From the IMG/VR virus record IMGVR_UViG_3300050821_003662, positions 1 through 21,689 of that record: a stretch of DNA of 21,689 nt; one strand, given 5' to 3'. Every line of letters starts with the position of its first letter. The first letter of the stretch is position 1. Made by a program: the position numbers and the translations under genes. Shown in pieces: positions 13,393 to 21,067 of the stretch. Below the pieces are notes generated by a model. The model made no database searches. It saw only the letters and a program-made list of their open reading frames with translations, and was not told the origin of the DNA. The stretch is from a virus.

Positions 13393-13895
13393 TACGTGAG
13401 AGAGTGACTTACCAAGGCGTGCCTTGCAAACGCGGCCATGACGGTTTGCGTTTTAAGGGTGGTCACTGCTGCAGTTGTCGTCGTGCGTATGAGCGAGTGC
13501 GGGACCGCACTCGATGGCAACGGAGACGTGTCGATCCGTTTCGTTTTCGAAAATGGAGTGCGTGGCGTCTTGCTAATATTGATCGCGAGCGTGCCAGAGG
13601 ACGAGCGGGCGCTGCCATCCGTAAAGCTCGTTCGTTAGCTTCTGGGGGTGTATACACCTACCATGATATTATTTCGCTTTTTGCCATGCAGGAAGGTCGC
13701 TGCGCTGCTTTTTGGTGTCGTGCCGAACTGAAAAACAGTTATCATGTAGATCACATTACGGCGCTGGCGCGCGGAGGGTCTAACGATCCAAGCAATCTGC
13801 AGTTGCTTTGTCCGTCATGTAATACGTCAAAAGCGGACGACAGTATGTTTGATTTTTACCTTCGAGTAGTAGGGAGGCGAAAATTAGTGGGCTAG
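13380..13895 (+). CDS. HNH endonuclease with N-terminal zinc ribbon, 171 aa
   Basis: A DNA-cutting HNH nuclease. The N-terminus has a zinc-ribbon pattern (C16, H20, C30, C33 in PCKRGHDGLRF and GGHCCSC), then a long basic stretch. The nuclease domain shows C108 and C113, H122-V-D124-H125 (YHVDHI, the catalytic core), SNL with N139, and CPSC (C144, C147), all expected residues. I use ATG 13380, overlapping the previous stop; an in-frame GTG at 13404 is an alternative. It sits among tail genes, away from the terminase, so homing is more likely than a packaging role. Its end overlaps the first paralogue start. Confidence 0.85.
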   Translation: MGGIVRERVTYQGVPCKRGHDGLRFKGGHCCSCRRAYERVRDRTRWQRRRVDPFRFRKWSAWRLANIDRERARGRAGAAIRKARSLASGGVYTYHDIISLFAMQEGRCAAFWCRAELKNSYHVDHITALARGGSNDPSNLQLLCPSCNTSKADDSMFDFYLRVVGRRKLVG

Positions 13896-14524
13896 ACAAC
13901 GGCACTGGGCAGGGCGGCGTTTTCTTTCAGACCAAGCAATTCGGCTCGATCCTACGCGGATTCGGTCCGCCGGTACCACAAGCCGGACTTGTCGGCGATC
14001 TCTATCTGGATACCCTCACTTTCAACCTGTACGAGAAACGTGCTACCGACGCTGGTCAGGATGTAGACCCGTGGGGGCATTTTATGTTTGTCGTTCCAGT
14101 TACTTACCGGAATCAATTAAAGTGGTTTAGTACGTCGTTGCCGGATGACAGCATTGGCGTTACGGGCGATTATTGCTTGTCGTGGGCCGGCTTTGGCAAC
14201 TACGGGTTGCAACCGTCGATCTACGGACCAAAGAACGTCGCCGGGTCATGGCCCGAGAGCGGTAACGGACCAACCACAACGATCGCTGCAGTCGGTACCG
14301 GCTTCGTGTTTCCGCTCGGACTGGTTGATGAAGGCCCCCAGGCTGCGTACAGTCGGTCCACACAGCTGATTGTCGCCGGTCTCGTCGACGAGTTCGTGCT
14401 GTCGACGCCAGTAAGCAACATCGCCGGCACTATCATCGGGGAACTCGGCTTGCAAAGTGTTCCAACCCCGGTTACGGTTACGCTTAACGCGTTGTATACT
14501 GCGGAGGACTCACATGCTGTTTAA
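13883..14524 (+). CDS. Tail-region paralogue A (213 aa), probable AUU start
   Basis: The frame is open from 13853 to 14524, with no ATG, GTG, TTG or CTG in its first 70 or so codons. Homology to the paralogue at 14740 starts with EAKISG, and the sequence around the ATT at 13883 is AGGGAGG-CGAAA-ATT, a good Shine-Dalgarno. The protein reads ISGLDNGTGQGG, then QFGSILRGFGPPVPQAGLVG, DPWGHFMFVVP and GDYCLSWAGFGNYG, beta-rich and fibre-like. A 60- to 70-residue segment between SWPE and VTVTLN is absent in B. The end overlaps a small secreted-peptide gene by 11 bases. An ATG at 14084 would delete a third of the conserved part. Confidence 0.6.
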   Translation: MSGLDNGTGQGGVFFQTKQFGSILRGFGPPVPQAGLVGDLYLDTLTFNLYEKRATDAGQDVDPWGHFMFVVPVTYRNQLKWFSTSLPDDSIGVTGDYCLSWAGFGNYGLQPSIYGPKNVAGSWPESGNGPTTTIAAVGTGFVFPLGLVDEGPQAAYSRSTQLIVAGLVDEFVLSTPVSNIAGTIIGELGLQSVPTPVTVTLNALYTAEDSHAV

Positions 14525-14738
14525 AATTCTTTCTGCCATCGTTGCGGTGTTCGTGCTTGGCGGAACTGTAGCCAACGCCGGTTACTACGTCTACCGCTTT
14601 AATTGGAATCCGTGGCATCCTTACCATTACTGGCACGCACCGGCTCCGGGCTACAGCAATACGTATCGGCGGGGTTTTCGTCGCGAAGGTGGTTTCGGTC
14701 GCTGTTACAGTCCGTACAATTGCGGTTGGGGAGGCTAA
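14514..14738 (+). CDS. Secreted 74-aa aromatic/glycine-rich peptide
   Basis: ATG 14514 overlaps the stop of paralogue A; GGAG in its codons serves as ribosome-binding site. The N-terminus MLFKILSAIVAVFVLGGTVA is a Sec signal peptide, with cleavage likely at NA|G. The mature ~52 residues are rich in Tyr, Trp, His, Gly and Arg (YYVYRFNWNPWHPYHYWHAP and GFRREGGFGRCYSPYNCGWG) with two cysteines, a low-complexity pattern of secreted adhesive or envelope peptides. No family recognised. The stop is one base before the ATC start of paralogue B. Confidence 0.6.
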   Translation: MLFKILSAIVAVFVLGGTVANAGYYVYRFNWNPWHPYHYWHAPAPGYSNTYRRGFRREGGFGRCYSPYNCGWGG

Positions 14739-14739
14739 A

Positions 14740-15180
14740 ATCTCCGGATTCGACAACGGGACGCTGCAGTCCGGCATTTTCTCTCAAGCTAAGCAGTTTG
14801 GGTCGATTTTGCGCGGCTCCGGACCGCCCGTGCCGCAAGCGGGCCTTGTGGGCGATTTGTACATCGATACGGTGACGCTTAACTTGTTCACCAAAAGATC
14901 GACGGAAGCCGGTGGTGATGTGGATCCTTGGGGGCATTTTCTTTTTGTTGTTCCATCAGCGCAGCAAGCGCAGTTGAAATGGTTTGGGGCGTCCGCGCCG
15001 ACAAACGATATCGGAATTAATGGTGATTATTATTTGCTTTGGGGTGGTTTTGGTAACTACGGCCTAAACCCGATTTCAGTATTTGGTCCGAAGGCAGCGG
15101 GCGTATGGCCTGGAGCAGCGGCTCAAGTGGCTGTTACGCTCAATACGCTTTATACGGCGGAAGATAGTCATGCCATTTAA
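14740..15180 (+). CDS. Tail-region paralogue B (146 aa), probable AUC start
   Basis: The conserved part starts at ISGFDNGTL, from an ATC at 14740 preceded by GGGGAGG-CTAAA, the same leader as paralogue A. A GTG at 14689 is in frame but would add 17 residues that are only the shadow of the upstream peptide gene. Segments shared with A: KQFGSILRG, GPPVPQAGLVGDLYIDT, DVDPWGHFLFVVP, GDYYLLWGGFGNYG, VAVTLNTLYTAEDSHA. No signal peptide. The TAA overlaps the next gene start in the same way as in A, so the whole cassette seems duplicated. A fibre or baseplate-type protein is likely. Confidence 0.6.
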   Translation: MSGFDNGTLQSGIFSQAKQFGSILRGSGPPVPQAGLVGDLYIDTVTLNLFTKRSTEAGGDVDPWGHFLFVVPSAQQAQLKWFGASAPTNDIGINGDYYLLWGGFGNYGLNPISVFGPKAAGVWPGAAAQVAVTLNTLYTAEDSHAI

Positions 15181-15355
15181 GAAAAAACCTCCCGCCAAAT
15201 CGGCCACAAAGCGCGGTCCGATGACTGCGGAGGACCACCGCAAGTTGGCTGCAACGCACAGTGCTAAAAGTAGTTTGCAACATGCAAAAGCACAGTTACT
15301 AGAAGCCCAGGACCCAAAGCAGAAAAAGCGCGATACTTTGATCGGACGTTATTGA
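15170..15355 (+). CDS. Small basic protein, 61 aa
   Basis: ATG 15170 overlaps the stop of paralogue B exactly as the secreted-peptide ATG overlaps A; GGAAG lies upstream. The product is strongly basic and helical (MPFKKKPPAKSATKRGP, then AATHSAKSSLQHAKAQLLEA and KQKKRD). No signal peptide, so despite the shared position it is unrelated to the secreted peptide. Function unknown. The next ATG follows after one base. Confidence 0.6.
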   Translation: MPFKKKPPAKSATKRGPMTAEDHRKLAATHSAKSSLQHAKAQLLEAQDPKQKKRDTLIGRY

Positions 15356-15356
15356 A

Positions 15357-15977
15357 ATGAGTTACAGCCCGGCGACCGATTTTCTTGCGTTGCTCCGCCC
15401 TACGTCCGGAGGCGTGCGTACTGAGCAAATGCCGGGGTTAGATTTTGTTATTGCGGCTTTGCAGCGTGCGGGACTTTTGACTAACCTCGTAATCGGAGCA
15501 GTTGCGCCGACGTTCAATCAAGCAGCGACACCGTGGTTTCAGCCTGCATCGCCATCGTGGTCGGGAGAAGGCATTCTTTTCCTGTGGAACGCAGTGGCTG
15601 GGGCTTACCAGCCCGCTACGCCCGCCTTATGGGCTGCTTTTTTTCTTCCGACCATAACTGGATACGTATTTCAATCGGTAAATGCTGGTGCTGGAGTTGT
15701 ACTCGCAGGCACCAGTTTGCTCGCTATTCAGCGCGTGGCGCCGGCCGCCACAGCGCTCACGCTTCCGAATCTTGCGGCGCAATTTACTTCCGGCCATAAG
15801 CTCCAAATTTTGGACTTCTCGACGGCTGTCGTGAACCATACTATCACACTGACGACGCCGGACGGTGCCACTATCATGAGACAAGCAGCGTGGCAGTTGC
15901 TTTCGACGCCTGACCAGCTTGCTGGGGTTATGCTGCAGCCGTCTCCTGACCTCAACTCGTGGATTATCGCGCCATGA
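15357..15977 (+). CDS. Probable tail or fibre protein, 206 aa
   Basis: The ATG lies one base after the previous TGA. The product begins MSYSPATDFLALLRPTSGGV and is Gly/Ala/Thr-rich with many beta-prone segments, e.g. GYVFQSVNAGAGVVLAG, TALTLPNLAAQFTSGHKLQI and VNHTITLTTPDGATI. The LTLPNLAAQFTSGHKLQILD-type pattern resembles beta modules in phage fibres. No signal peptide, unlike its neighbours. Its stop overlaps the next ATG (ATGA). Confidence 0.6.
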   Translation: MSYSPATDFLALLRPTSGGVRTEQMPGLDFVIAALQRAGLLTNLVIGAVAPTFNQAATPWFQPASPSWSGEGILFLWNAVAGAYQPATPALWAAFFLPTITGYVFQSVNAGAGVVLAGTSLLAIQRVAPAATALTLPNLAAQFTSGHKLQILDFSTAVVNHTITLTTPDGATIMRQAAWQLLSTPDQLAGVMLQPSPDLNSWIIAP

Positions 15978-16855
15978 TGAAAAAACTTCGCATTTTTGCT
16001 TTCGTCGCTTCTATGGCAGCAACGGCTTTGGCTTTGGCTGGGATGCCCGTTGATGCCCAGTGGCAAACGCCGGACCACTCGGTACCGATCGGGAATGGTG
16101 CCGGCATTGTTGGTTTTAGTAACGCCGCGCCGGGCACTGCGGGGCAACCGCTCGTCAGCAACGGTCCTAGTGCGGATCCTTCGTTTCAGCTTTTGCTTGA
16201 TATCATCCCGATCGGGGCCGTGCTTGATTATACAGGTACGACGGCACCCAATGCGCATTTCCAGCTTGCATTTGGTCAGGCAATTTCGCGCGCAGCTTTT
16301 CCAGCGTACTTTGCACTGGTTGGTACGACTTACGGAGCCGGAGACGGATCAACGACGTTCAACGTACCGGATTTGCGCGGGCGCGCAGTCGCTGGCGTCG
16401 ACAACATGGGCGGCTCAACGGCAGGCCGTATTACGGTTGCGGGAGGGAATTTCAACGGTACGGTTTTGGGAGGTGTGGGAGGCTTGGAAAACCACGCACT
16501 GACTGGACCAGAGGGGCCGGTGCATAGCCACACTGCTACTGATAGCGGTCATACTCATAACGTCACAGCGGACGACAACACAAACGTCATTGGTGGCGTT
16601 AACGGCGGCAACGCTGGTACGTTTGCGCTTTTTAACACCACAACGCCGGCTCACACTATCACATCGACGGTAGGCACTGCAAACATCACTGTCTCCAACG
16701 CCGGCAGTGGCGCCCCACACACGATTTTGTCGCCGACGATAGTCCTCAACAAAATCGTCCGCGTTCAGTTTTGGGACGAGTATTTTGCAAGTCGGATGCT
16801 TGGTGTTGCAAACGACAACGACGAGATCTGGTACAAGGCAGCGGTGGGAGAATGA
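15974..16855 (+). CDS. Tail-collar-domain protein with signal peptide, 293 aa
   Basis: ATG 15974 overlaps the preceding TGA. Residues 1-27 ([18 protein letters not shown], ending PVDA) look like a Sec signal peptide. Next is a ~45-residue module ([16 protein letters not shown]) repeated in the next gene. Then comes a phage tail collar domain (about 79-150): [49 protein letters not shown]. The C-terminal part has HSH and HTH pairs, likely metal sites, and ends [18 protein letters not shown], a typical short-fibre end. Such proteins are tail fibres; a signal peptide on one is unexpected. Confidence 0.8.
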   Translation: MMKKLRIFAFVASMAATALALAGMPVDAQWQTPDHSVPIGNGAGIVGFSNAAPGTAGQPLVSNGPSADPSFQLLLDIIPIGAVLDYTGTTAPNAHFQLAFGQAISRAAFPAYFALVGTTYGAGDGSTTFNVPDLRGRAVAGVDNMGGSTAGRITVAGGNFNGTVLGGVGGLENHALTGPEGPVHSHTATDSGHTHNVTADDNTNVIGGVNGGNAGTFALFNTTTPAHTITSTVGTANITVSNAGSGAPHTILSPTIVLNKIVRVQFWDEYFASRMLGVANDNDEIWYKAAVGE

Positions 16856-18249
16856 TCAAGAGGTTTCTTTTTGCTGCTGTTCTATTTGCTACGGTAGCGC
16901 CCGCGTGTGCGCAATGGCAAACACCGAATCACTCAGTACCGGTTGGGCGAGGGCTCGCCACTACTGGTTTTGGCACTGTAGGACCCGGTGCGTTAAATCT
17001 TCCGTTTATCGGACAAGGCGCGACTGCGGATCCAGTATTTGGAGCGTTGCCGCTCAACGGTGCCGGCGTTACCGGTAATTTGCCCGTAGGCAATCTCAAT
17101 AGCGGTACGGGTGCGTCCGCAACAACATTTTGGCGTGGTGACGGGACTTGGGCCGTACCGAATCCGTCGACTAATTTACAAGTTATAAACTATACAATTG
17201 CCAATACCGATTGTTTTAAGACTGTTCAAATGGGGAGCGGATCGACTGGATTTCTTACGGTAACTCTGCCGCCTGTAGCGGGTTTTACTCCTGGTTGCTG
17301 GGTGTACGTCAAGAACGGCGATACCTATCCAGGAGGACGCGGTAAGAAACTTTCTGGTTTTCCAGCTGATTTACAAACAATTTTATGGCCTAGTCAAACG
17401 TTGGCTGTCCAAATCATTAACGGCGCATGGGTGAGCGTCCAGAATCCGGGAAGGTGGAATTCAGGAGTCGCAGCTACGATTTGTGTTGATACGACCGGCG
17501 CTAACACTAATGACGGTCTTGCCGGAACCGGCAGTGGATGTGTTGCTGATACGCAAGCAGCGGTTAGCATCATTCAAAAGTCACTTGATATATCTCCGGG
17601 AACTCCTGTCATATCGGTTACTTGCGGGCAAACGCAAACTGTTCAACTTTCGATGGGAGGACAACCGACTGGCGGCAATCTTGTCCAATTAAGCCCCAAC
17701 GGAAATTGCTCGTTCAACTGGACTAATACCGGCCCTTGTATTTCAGTAGGTGATAATGCTGAGTTGGATATGCGGCTTAATGCAGGTGGTGGATCTGGTG
17801 CTATTAATTTTACTTGTGACTCGCTTAATCCTTCTAATTCTGGGCAGGTATTTATACATAATAACGGTATTGTCGACTTGGAAGGAACGCCTACGTTCAA
17901 TGGCGGAGGTACCAATGACGCTGCTTTCTTTTTCGATGGTATCGGCATATCCACAATAACAAACGGTATGAATACAACCGGTAATTTTCATACTATTCTT
18001 GATCTTGATGTCGGCAGTAAAGTTACAGCTTCCGGCGTTATTAACACGCCGAGCGGGACAATAGCCGCATGCGTAGTTGTGCAGGGGGGTAGTCGATTGA
18101 TTATGGGCGGTAATGCGTGTACTGGGGGCGCAACAATTTCCGGTACGTCGCCTATTACGGGCAACTCTTCAATTGTTACTAATGGAGTGACAATTACGGG
18201 TGGAACTGCAGCATCCACGGGTGGTCAGGTCTGTGTGTCAAAATGCTGA
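16852..18249 (+). CDS. Tailspike-like beta-helix protein with signal peptide, 465 aa
   Basis: ATG 16852 overlaps the previous stop (ATGA). Residues 1-21 ([20 protein letters not shown]) form a Sec-type signal peptide. Residues from [14 protein letters not shown] repeat the N-terminal module of the preceding gene. Next is a fibre-like section ([20 protein letters not shown]). From about residue 200 the sequence runs [18 protein letters not shown] and a series of short beta strands ([28 protein letters not shown]), as in right-handed parallel beta-helix spikes. Many cysteines occur, the last at VCVSKC. No catalytic residue can be placed, so it may be binding-only. Confidence 0.7.
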   Translation: MIKRFLFAAVLFATVAPACAQWQTPNHSVPVGRGLATTGFGTVGPGALNLPFIGQGATADPVFGALPLNGAGVTGNLPVGNLNSGTGASATTFWRGDGTWAVPNPSTNLQVINYTIANTDCFKTVQMGSGSTGFLTVTLPPVAGFTPGCWVYVKNGDTYPGGRGKKLSGFPADLQTILWPSQTLAVQIINGAWVSVQNPGRWNSGVAATICVDTTGANTNDGLAGTGSGCVADTQAAVSIIQKSLDISPGTPVISVTCGQTQTVQLSMGGQPTGGNLVQLSPNGNCSFNWTNTGPCISVGDNAELDMRLNAGGGSGAINFTCDSLNPSNSGQVFIHNNGIVDLEGTPTFNGGGTNDAAFFFDGIGISTITNGMNTTGNFHTILDLDVGSKVTASGVINTPSGTIAACVVVQGGSRLIMGGNACTGGATISGTSPITGNSSIVTNGVTITGGTAASTGGQVCVSKC

Positions 18250-18266
18250 ATTAGGAACTTCGAACA

Positions 18267-18806
18267 ATGGACAATTTTCCGAAAGCTTTAGATTTCGTTC
18301 TCCGTCCTGACATCGAAGGCGGCAACGACGACGATCCACAAGATCCCGGCGGACGTACCTCGCGCGGTATTGAACAGCGTGAGTGGGACGCCTACTGTAA
18401 GTTGCATGACTACCCCCAGTGCGATGTATGGCGGGCGCCGCAAGTATCGATCGGAGAGATTTATCGAAAATACTACTGGCAACCGTATTGCCAAGTGCTA
18501 CCGGCCGGCGTCGATCTTTCGTTTTTCGACGAGCATGTGAACACCGGTCTGCACGAGGCGGCCGTAATTCTTCAGCGCTGTTTGCATGTTACGGTTGACG
18601 GACATATCGGCGTGATTACGATGCGTGCACTGTCGGAGGAAGACCCGCGTAGTATCGTCAACGACTACGCGCTGGAGCGAGAGCGGGTTTACCGGGAAAT
18701 GAGAGGCTTCCCGAGATTCGGCAGAGGCTGGTTGAAAAGGGCGAAGTTGTGCCGAGATGTATCACTCGCACTGATTGTAGGCTTGACGCCGCCAACCGGA
18801 GCGTAA
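18267..18806 (+). CDS. GH108 muramidase endolysin, 179 aa
   Basis: This protein hydrolyses peptidoglycan and releases progeny. The N-terminal domain shows the family signature EGGNDDDPQDPGGRTSRGI (residues 17-35), with E17 as catalytic acid. The C-terminal part fits the peptidoglycan-binding region paired with GH108 domains (VDLSFFDEHVNTGLHEAAVI, then VDGHIGVITMRAL). No signal peptide or signal-anchor is present, so it should need the holin to reach the wall. Length is normal for the family. AGGAAC precedes the ATG; the holin gene follows with its own ribosome-binding site. Confidence 0.85.
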   Translation: MDNFPKALDFVLRPDIEGGNDDDPQDPGGRTSRGIEQREWDAYCKLHDYPQCDVWRAPQVSIGEIYRKYYWQPYCQVLPAGVDLSFFDEHVNTGLHEAAVILQRCLHVTVDGHIGVITMRALSEEDPRSIVNDYALERERVYREMRGFPRFGRGWLKRAKLCRDVSLALIVGLTPPTGA

Positions 18807-18835
18807 TACAGTCTGTCGGAAGTGGAGGCTGAAAC

Positions 18836-19264
18836 ATGGCTTTTGACATCGGTCCGTATTTTGCGGGTGCGCGATACGCGGTGACTACCGCAACGGCATT
18901 TGGAGCCGGAATCGGGCTTCATTCGATTTACGGAGTGTCGACAGACCAAGTTACGGCGGGATTTGACCACATCTTCAATGGCCTGAACGAAATTGCGGTT
19001 GGTGCTGGGATCCTCGCTCCGATTGTGGCGGGTGCTTGGGGCGTAGCAAGTTCGCGCTTTTCATCGAAGGTAGCTGACGTGCGCGCTGCGGCGCCTGCGG
19101 ACCTTGCCAGTGCTGTTGCGAAGGCCGCCCCTACGGTCATACTCGACGCGGCTGCGAACGTCCCAGGGACCACGCAGATACGCACTACGCCGGAACTGGC
19201 GAGGGCTACGGAGAGCCCGAAGGTGGTCGCGGCACCACTCACAGCCAACCCACGCGTTGCGTGA
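18836..19264 (+). CDS. Holin-like membrane protein (Pam3-gp28 type), 142 aa
   Basis: ATG 18836 is preceded by a strong GGAGG. Two hydrophobic segments (ARYAVTTATAFGAGIGLHS, residues about 12-30, and EIAVGAGILAPIVAGAWGVA, about 52-71) surround a short acidic loop (GVSTDQVTAGFDH), the pattern of Pam3-gp28-type holins. The C-terminal ~65 residues are a longer Ala/Thr/Pro-rich tail than in those proteins. It lies between endolysin and terminase, and its TGA overlaps the terminase GTG, a typical podophage order. It would form the membrane lesion that lets out the muramidase. Confidence 0.7.
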   Translation: MAFDIGPYFAGARYAVTTATAFGAGIGLHSIYGVSTDQVTAGFDHIFNGLNEIAVGAGILAPIVAGAWGVASSRFSSKVADVRAAAPADLASAVAKAAPTVILDAAANVPGTTQIRTTPELARATESPKVVAAPLTANPRVA

Positions 19265-20808
19265 GCGTTGCTTACCCGTGGAGCAGTGCAGCCCCGCCCG
19301 CGCGTAGTAAAGAAAGCGTTCGGGCGGGGCTACTTGATTTTGACAAGTATCGCGAAACGTTTTTGCGCGTTCGTCCCCGGCAAGGTGGTGACCGCATACC
19401 ATTTATTTTGAACAGCGCACAACGCGTGCTGCACGCCGGAATCGAAAACGAACGTAAGACTTTTGGGATGGTGCGCGCACTCATTCCGAAAGCACGGCGT
19501 ATGGGCGTCAGTACGTACGTTGGCGGCCGTTATTTTCATCGCACAGCTACGGAGTTCGGCCGGCGCGCGCAGATTGTGGCACACCGATCAGATAGCGCAA
19601 CCAATCTTCACAAAGAGGTAAAGGAGTTTTACGCGGGTTTGCCTCTGAGTGCACAGCCGCACTTAGGCGCTTCGAATGCACGTGAGTTGATATTTGATAG
19701 GTTGAAATCGCTTTACAAAGTCGGTTCGGCAGAGGGCGGCGACATCGGTCGGTCGGATGACTTTCATTTGCTGCATCTGTCGGAAGCAGCATTTTTTGAT
19801 AATACCGAAGATTTGTCATCCGGCCTTTTGCAGACTGTGCAAGATATTCCGGGTACCGAAATTGCCATGGAGAGCACCGGCAACGGTCAATCCGGCATGT
19901 TTTATAGTATGTGCCAAGAGGCGCACGTTAATCAGAATAAAGGCCCGTGGCGATTGCATTTTTTGCCTTGGGGCGTGATGCCTGAGTACCGAACGCAGGT
20001 ACCGCAAAACTGGACGGCACCGAAAGATTTCATAGATTACGCCAAGTTTCATGGGTTTGATCGTGAACAACTATACTGGTTTTGGCTGCGGAACTATACT
20101 ATCGCGACGATGAATGGAGGACAGCCCGAAACTATTCATCGACTTACAAGGCAAGAATATCCGGCCACGTATAACGAATGTTTTATGGCGGATTCGACGC
20201 TGGATTTCTTTCCGGCGTCTATCGTTAGTGCTGCGATGGTTCGGAAGCCGAATCCTTCGGCCGGTGCACTGAAATTGCTTTGTGTCGACCCGGCTGGTGA
20301 CGGTCAAGACAAACCTTTCGTATGTGACCGACAGGGATCCGCGATCGGTGCGCGGGTGTGGGGCGAGCTGGCCAACCGTGATTTTAATGTTCAAGCGGAT
20401 TGGCTTGTGCAGACTTATGAGCGTTTCAGTATGGATGCGATCGTAATTGACGTGACGGGCGTAGGGAAGGGACTAGTTGACGCGGTGCGACTTCGTATGC
20501 GCAAGTACGGTCAAGAAAAAGTCGTTCCCGTAAACTTTGCTTGGGGTGCACTGAATGACGTACTGTACGGTAATCGACGTGCAGAGTTACACGACAAGTT
20601 CCAGCGTTGGTTGCAGGGCGGCGTATCGATGCCAAATGACAAGTTACTGTCGGAAGAGGTTGCGGCGTACAAGTGGGGGCAAGGCGGTTGCCGGCGCGAT
20701 GATAAAATGCGCTTGTTCATGACGCCGAAACTCAAAATTCATAAGGACATCGGACGGTCTCCAGACCGGTTGGACGCTTGTGCGGTGGCTATGGCAGTGG
20801 AGGGTTGA
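19261..20808 (+). CDS. Terminase large subunit, 515 aa
   Basis: The packaging motor and nuclease. GTG 19261 overlaps the holin TGA (GTGA). The ATPase domain shows a deviant Walker A, PKARRMGVSTY (76-86), and Walker B-like LLHLSEAAF (170-178, E175), both usual in this group. The RNase-H-like nuclease domain has D343 in LCVDPAGDG, D397 in VIDVTG and D505 (or D502) in SPDRLDA. Length is normal. No small terminase is next to it; the 102-aa protein at 6637 is only a distant candidate. Confidence 0.92.
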   Translation: MSVAYPWSSAAPPARSKESVRAGLLDFDKYRETFLRVRPRQGGDRIPFILNSAQRVLHAGIENERKTFGMVRALIPKARRMGVSTYVGGRYFHRTATEFGRRAQIVAHRSDSATNLHKEVKEFYAGLPLSAQPHLGASNARELIFDRLKSLYKVGSAEGGDIGRSDDFHLLHLSEAAFFDNTEDLSSGLLQTVQDIPGTEIAMESTGNGQSGMFYSMCQEAHVNQNKGPWRLHFLPWGVMPEYRTQVPQNWTAPKDFIDYAKFHGFDREQLYWFWLRNYTIATMNGGQPETIHRLTRQEYPATYNECFMADSTLDFFPASIVSAAMVRKPNPSAGALKLLCVDPAGDGQDKPFVCDRQGSAIGARVWGELANRDFNVQADWLVQTYERFSMDAIVIDVTGVGKGLVDAVRLRMRKYGQEKVVPVNFAWGALNDVLYGNRRAELHDKFQRWLQGGVSMPNDKLLSEEVAAYKWGQGGCRRDDKMRLFMTPKLKIHKDIGRSPDRLDACAVAMAVEG

Positions 20809-20833
20809 CGTAATGTACAGATGCGTGTACATA
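20805..20833 (+). promoter_or_regulatory. Promoter of ribbon-helix-helix gene
   Basis: TTGACG (20805-20810), a 17-base spacer and TACATA (20828-20833) form a -35/-10 pair; the -35 box begins in the stop codon region of the terminase gene. The inverted repeat at 20813-20832 lies across the spacer and -10 box, so a bound protein would block RNA polymerase. Confidence 0.5.
20813..20832. promoter_or_regulatory. Inverted repeat operator (ATGTACA-N6-TGTACAT)
   Basis: Two perfect 7-base arms (20813-20819 and 20826-20832) with a six-base spacer. Its part TGTACAGATG is identical to 61-70 near the left-edge palindrome. Self-repression by the ribbon-helix-helix protein is the likely use, since such proteins usually bind short inverted repeats in their own promoters. 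Confidence 0.5.
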
Positions 20834-20859
20834 TTACATCGCACACAGGAGCGTACACA

Positions 20860-21039
20860 ATGAGCATGCCGTGGGAGAATCACGTAATTCCGGAGAAGTC
20901 GGGACCTAAAAGCGTGCGGTCGTGCCGTCTCGACATGCGCCTGACGAAGGGTGAAAAGGTGAAACTGGAGCGCAAGGCGCGGATTGAAAAACGCACAGTA
21001 ACGAGCATTATTTCGGAATTGATTGAAAACATGGAGTAG
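20860..21039 (+). CDS. Ribbon-helix-helix-like DNA-binding protein, 59 aa
   Basis: ATG 20860 has CAGGAG upstream; an in-frame ATG at 20821 lies inside the operator and lacks such a site. After a short N-terminal tail the protein reads KSVRSCRLDMRLTKGEKVK, a beta strand plus start of helix 1, then KARIEKRTVTSIISELIEN, a second helix. This is the Arc/MetJ/CopG-like plan of small dimeric repressors. Its promoter overlaps an inverted repeat, suggesting autoregulation. It ends in the palindrome at 21039. Confidence 0.6.
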   Translation: MSMPWENHVIPEKSGPKSVRSCRLDMRLTKGEKVKLERKARIEKRTVTSIISELIENME

Positions 21040-21058
21040 GGGAGCCCGCGGGCTCCCC
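21039..21058. terminator. 20-bp perfect palindrome between convergent genes
   Basis: GGGGAGCCCG followed directly by CGGGCTCCCC is its own reverse complement and begins on the last base of the preceding stop codon. It lies between convergent genes and can form a stable GC-rich hairpin in RNA of either strand. No T-run follows on either side, so any termination would be non-canonical or Rho-aided. Confidence 0.5.
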
Positions 21059-21067
21059 GCTCAGCTG

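Noticed and set aside
13647-13658. 12-bp palindrome GGTGTATACACC inside the HNH gene
   Set aside because: It lies in coding sequence with no nearby promoter or start; most likely chance.
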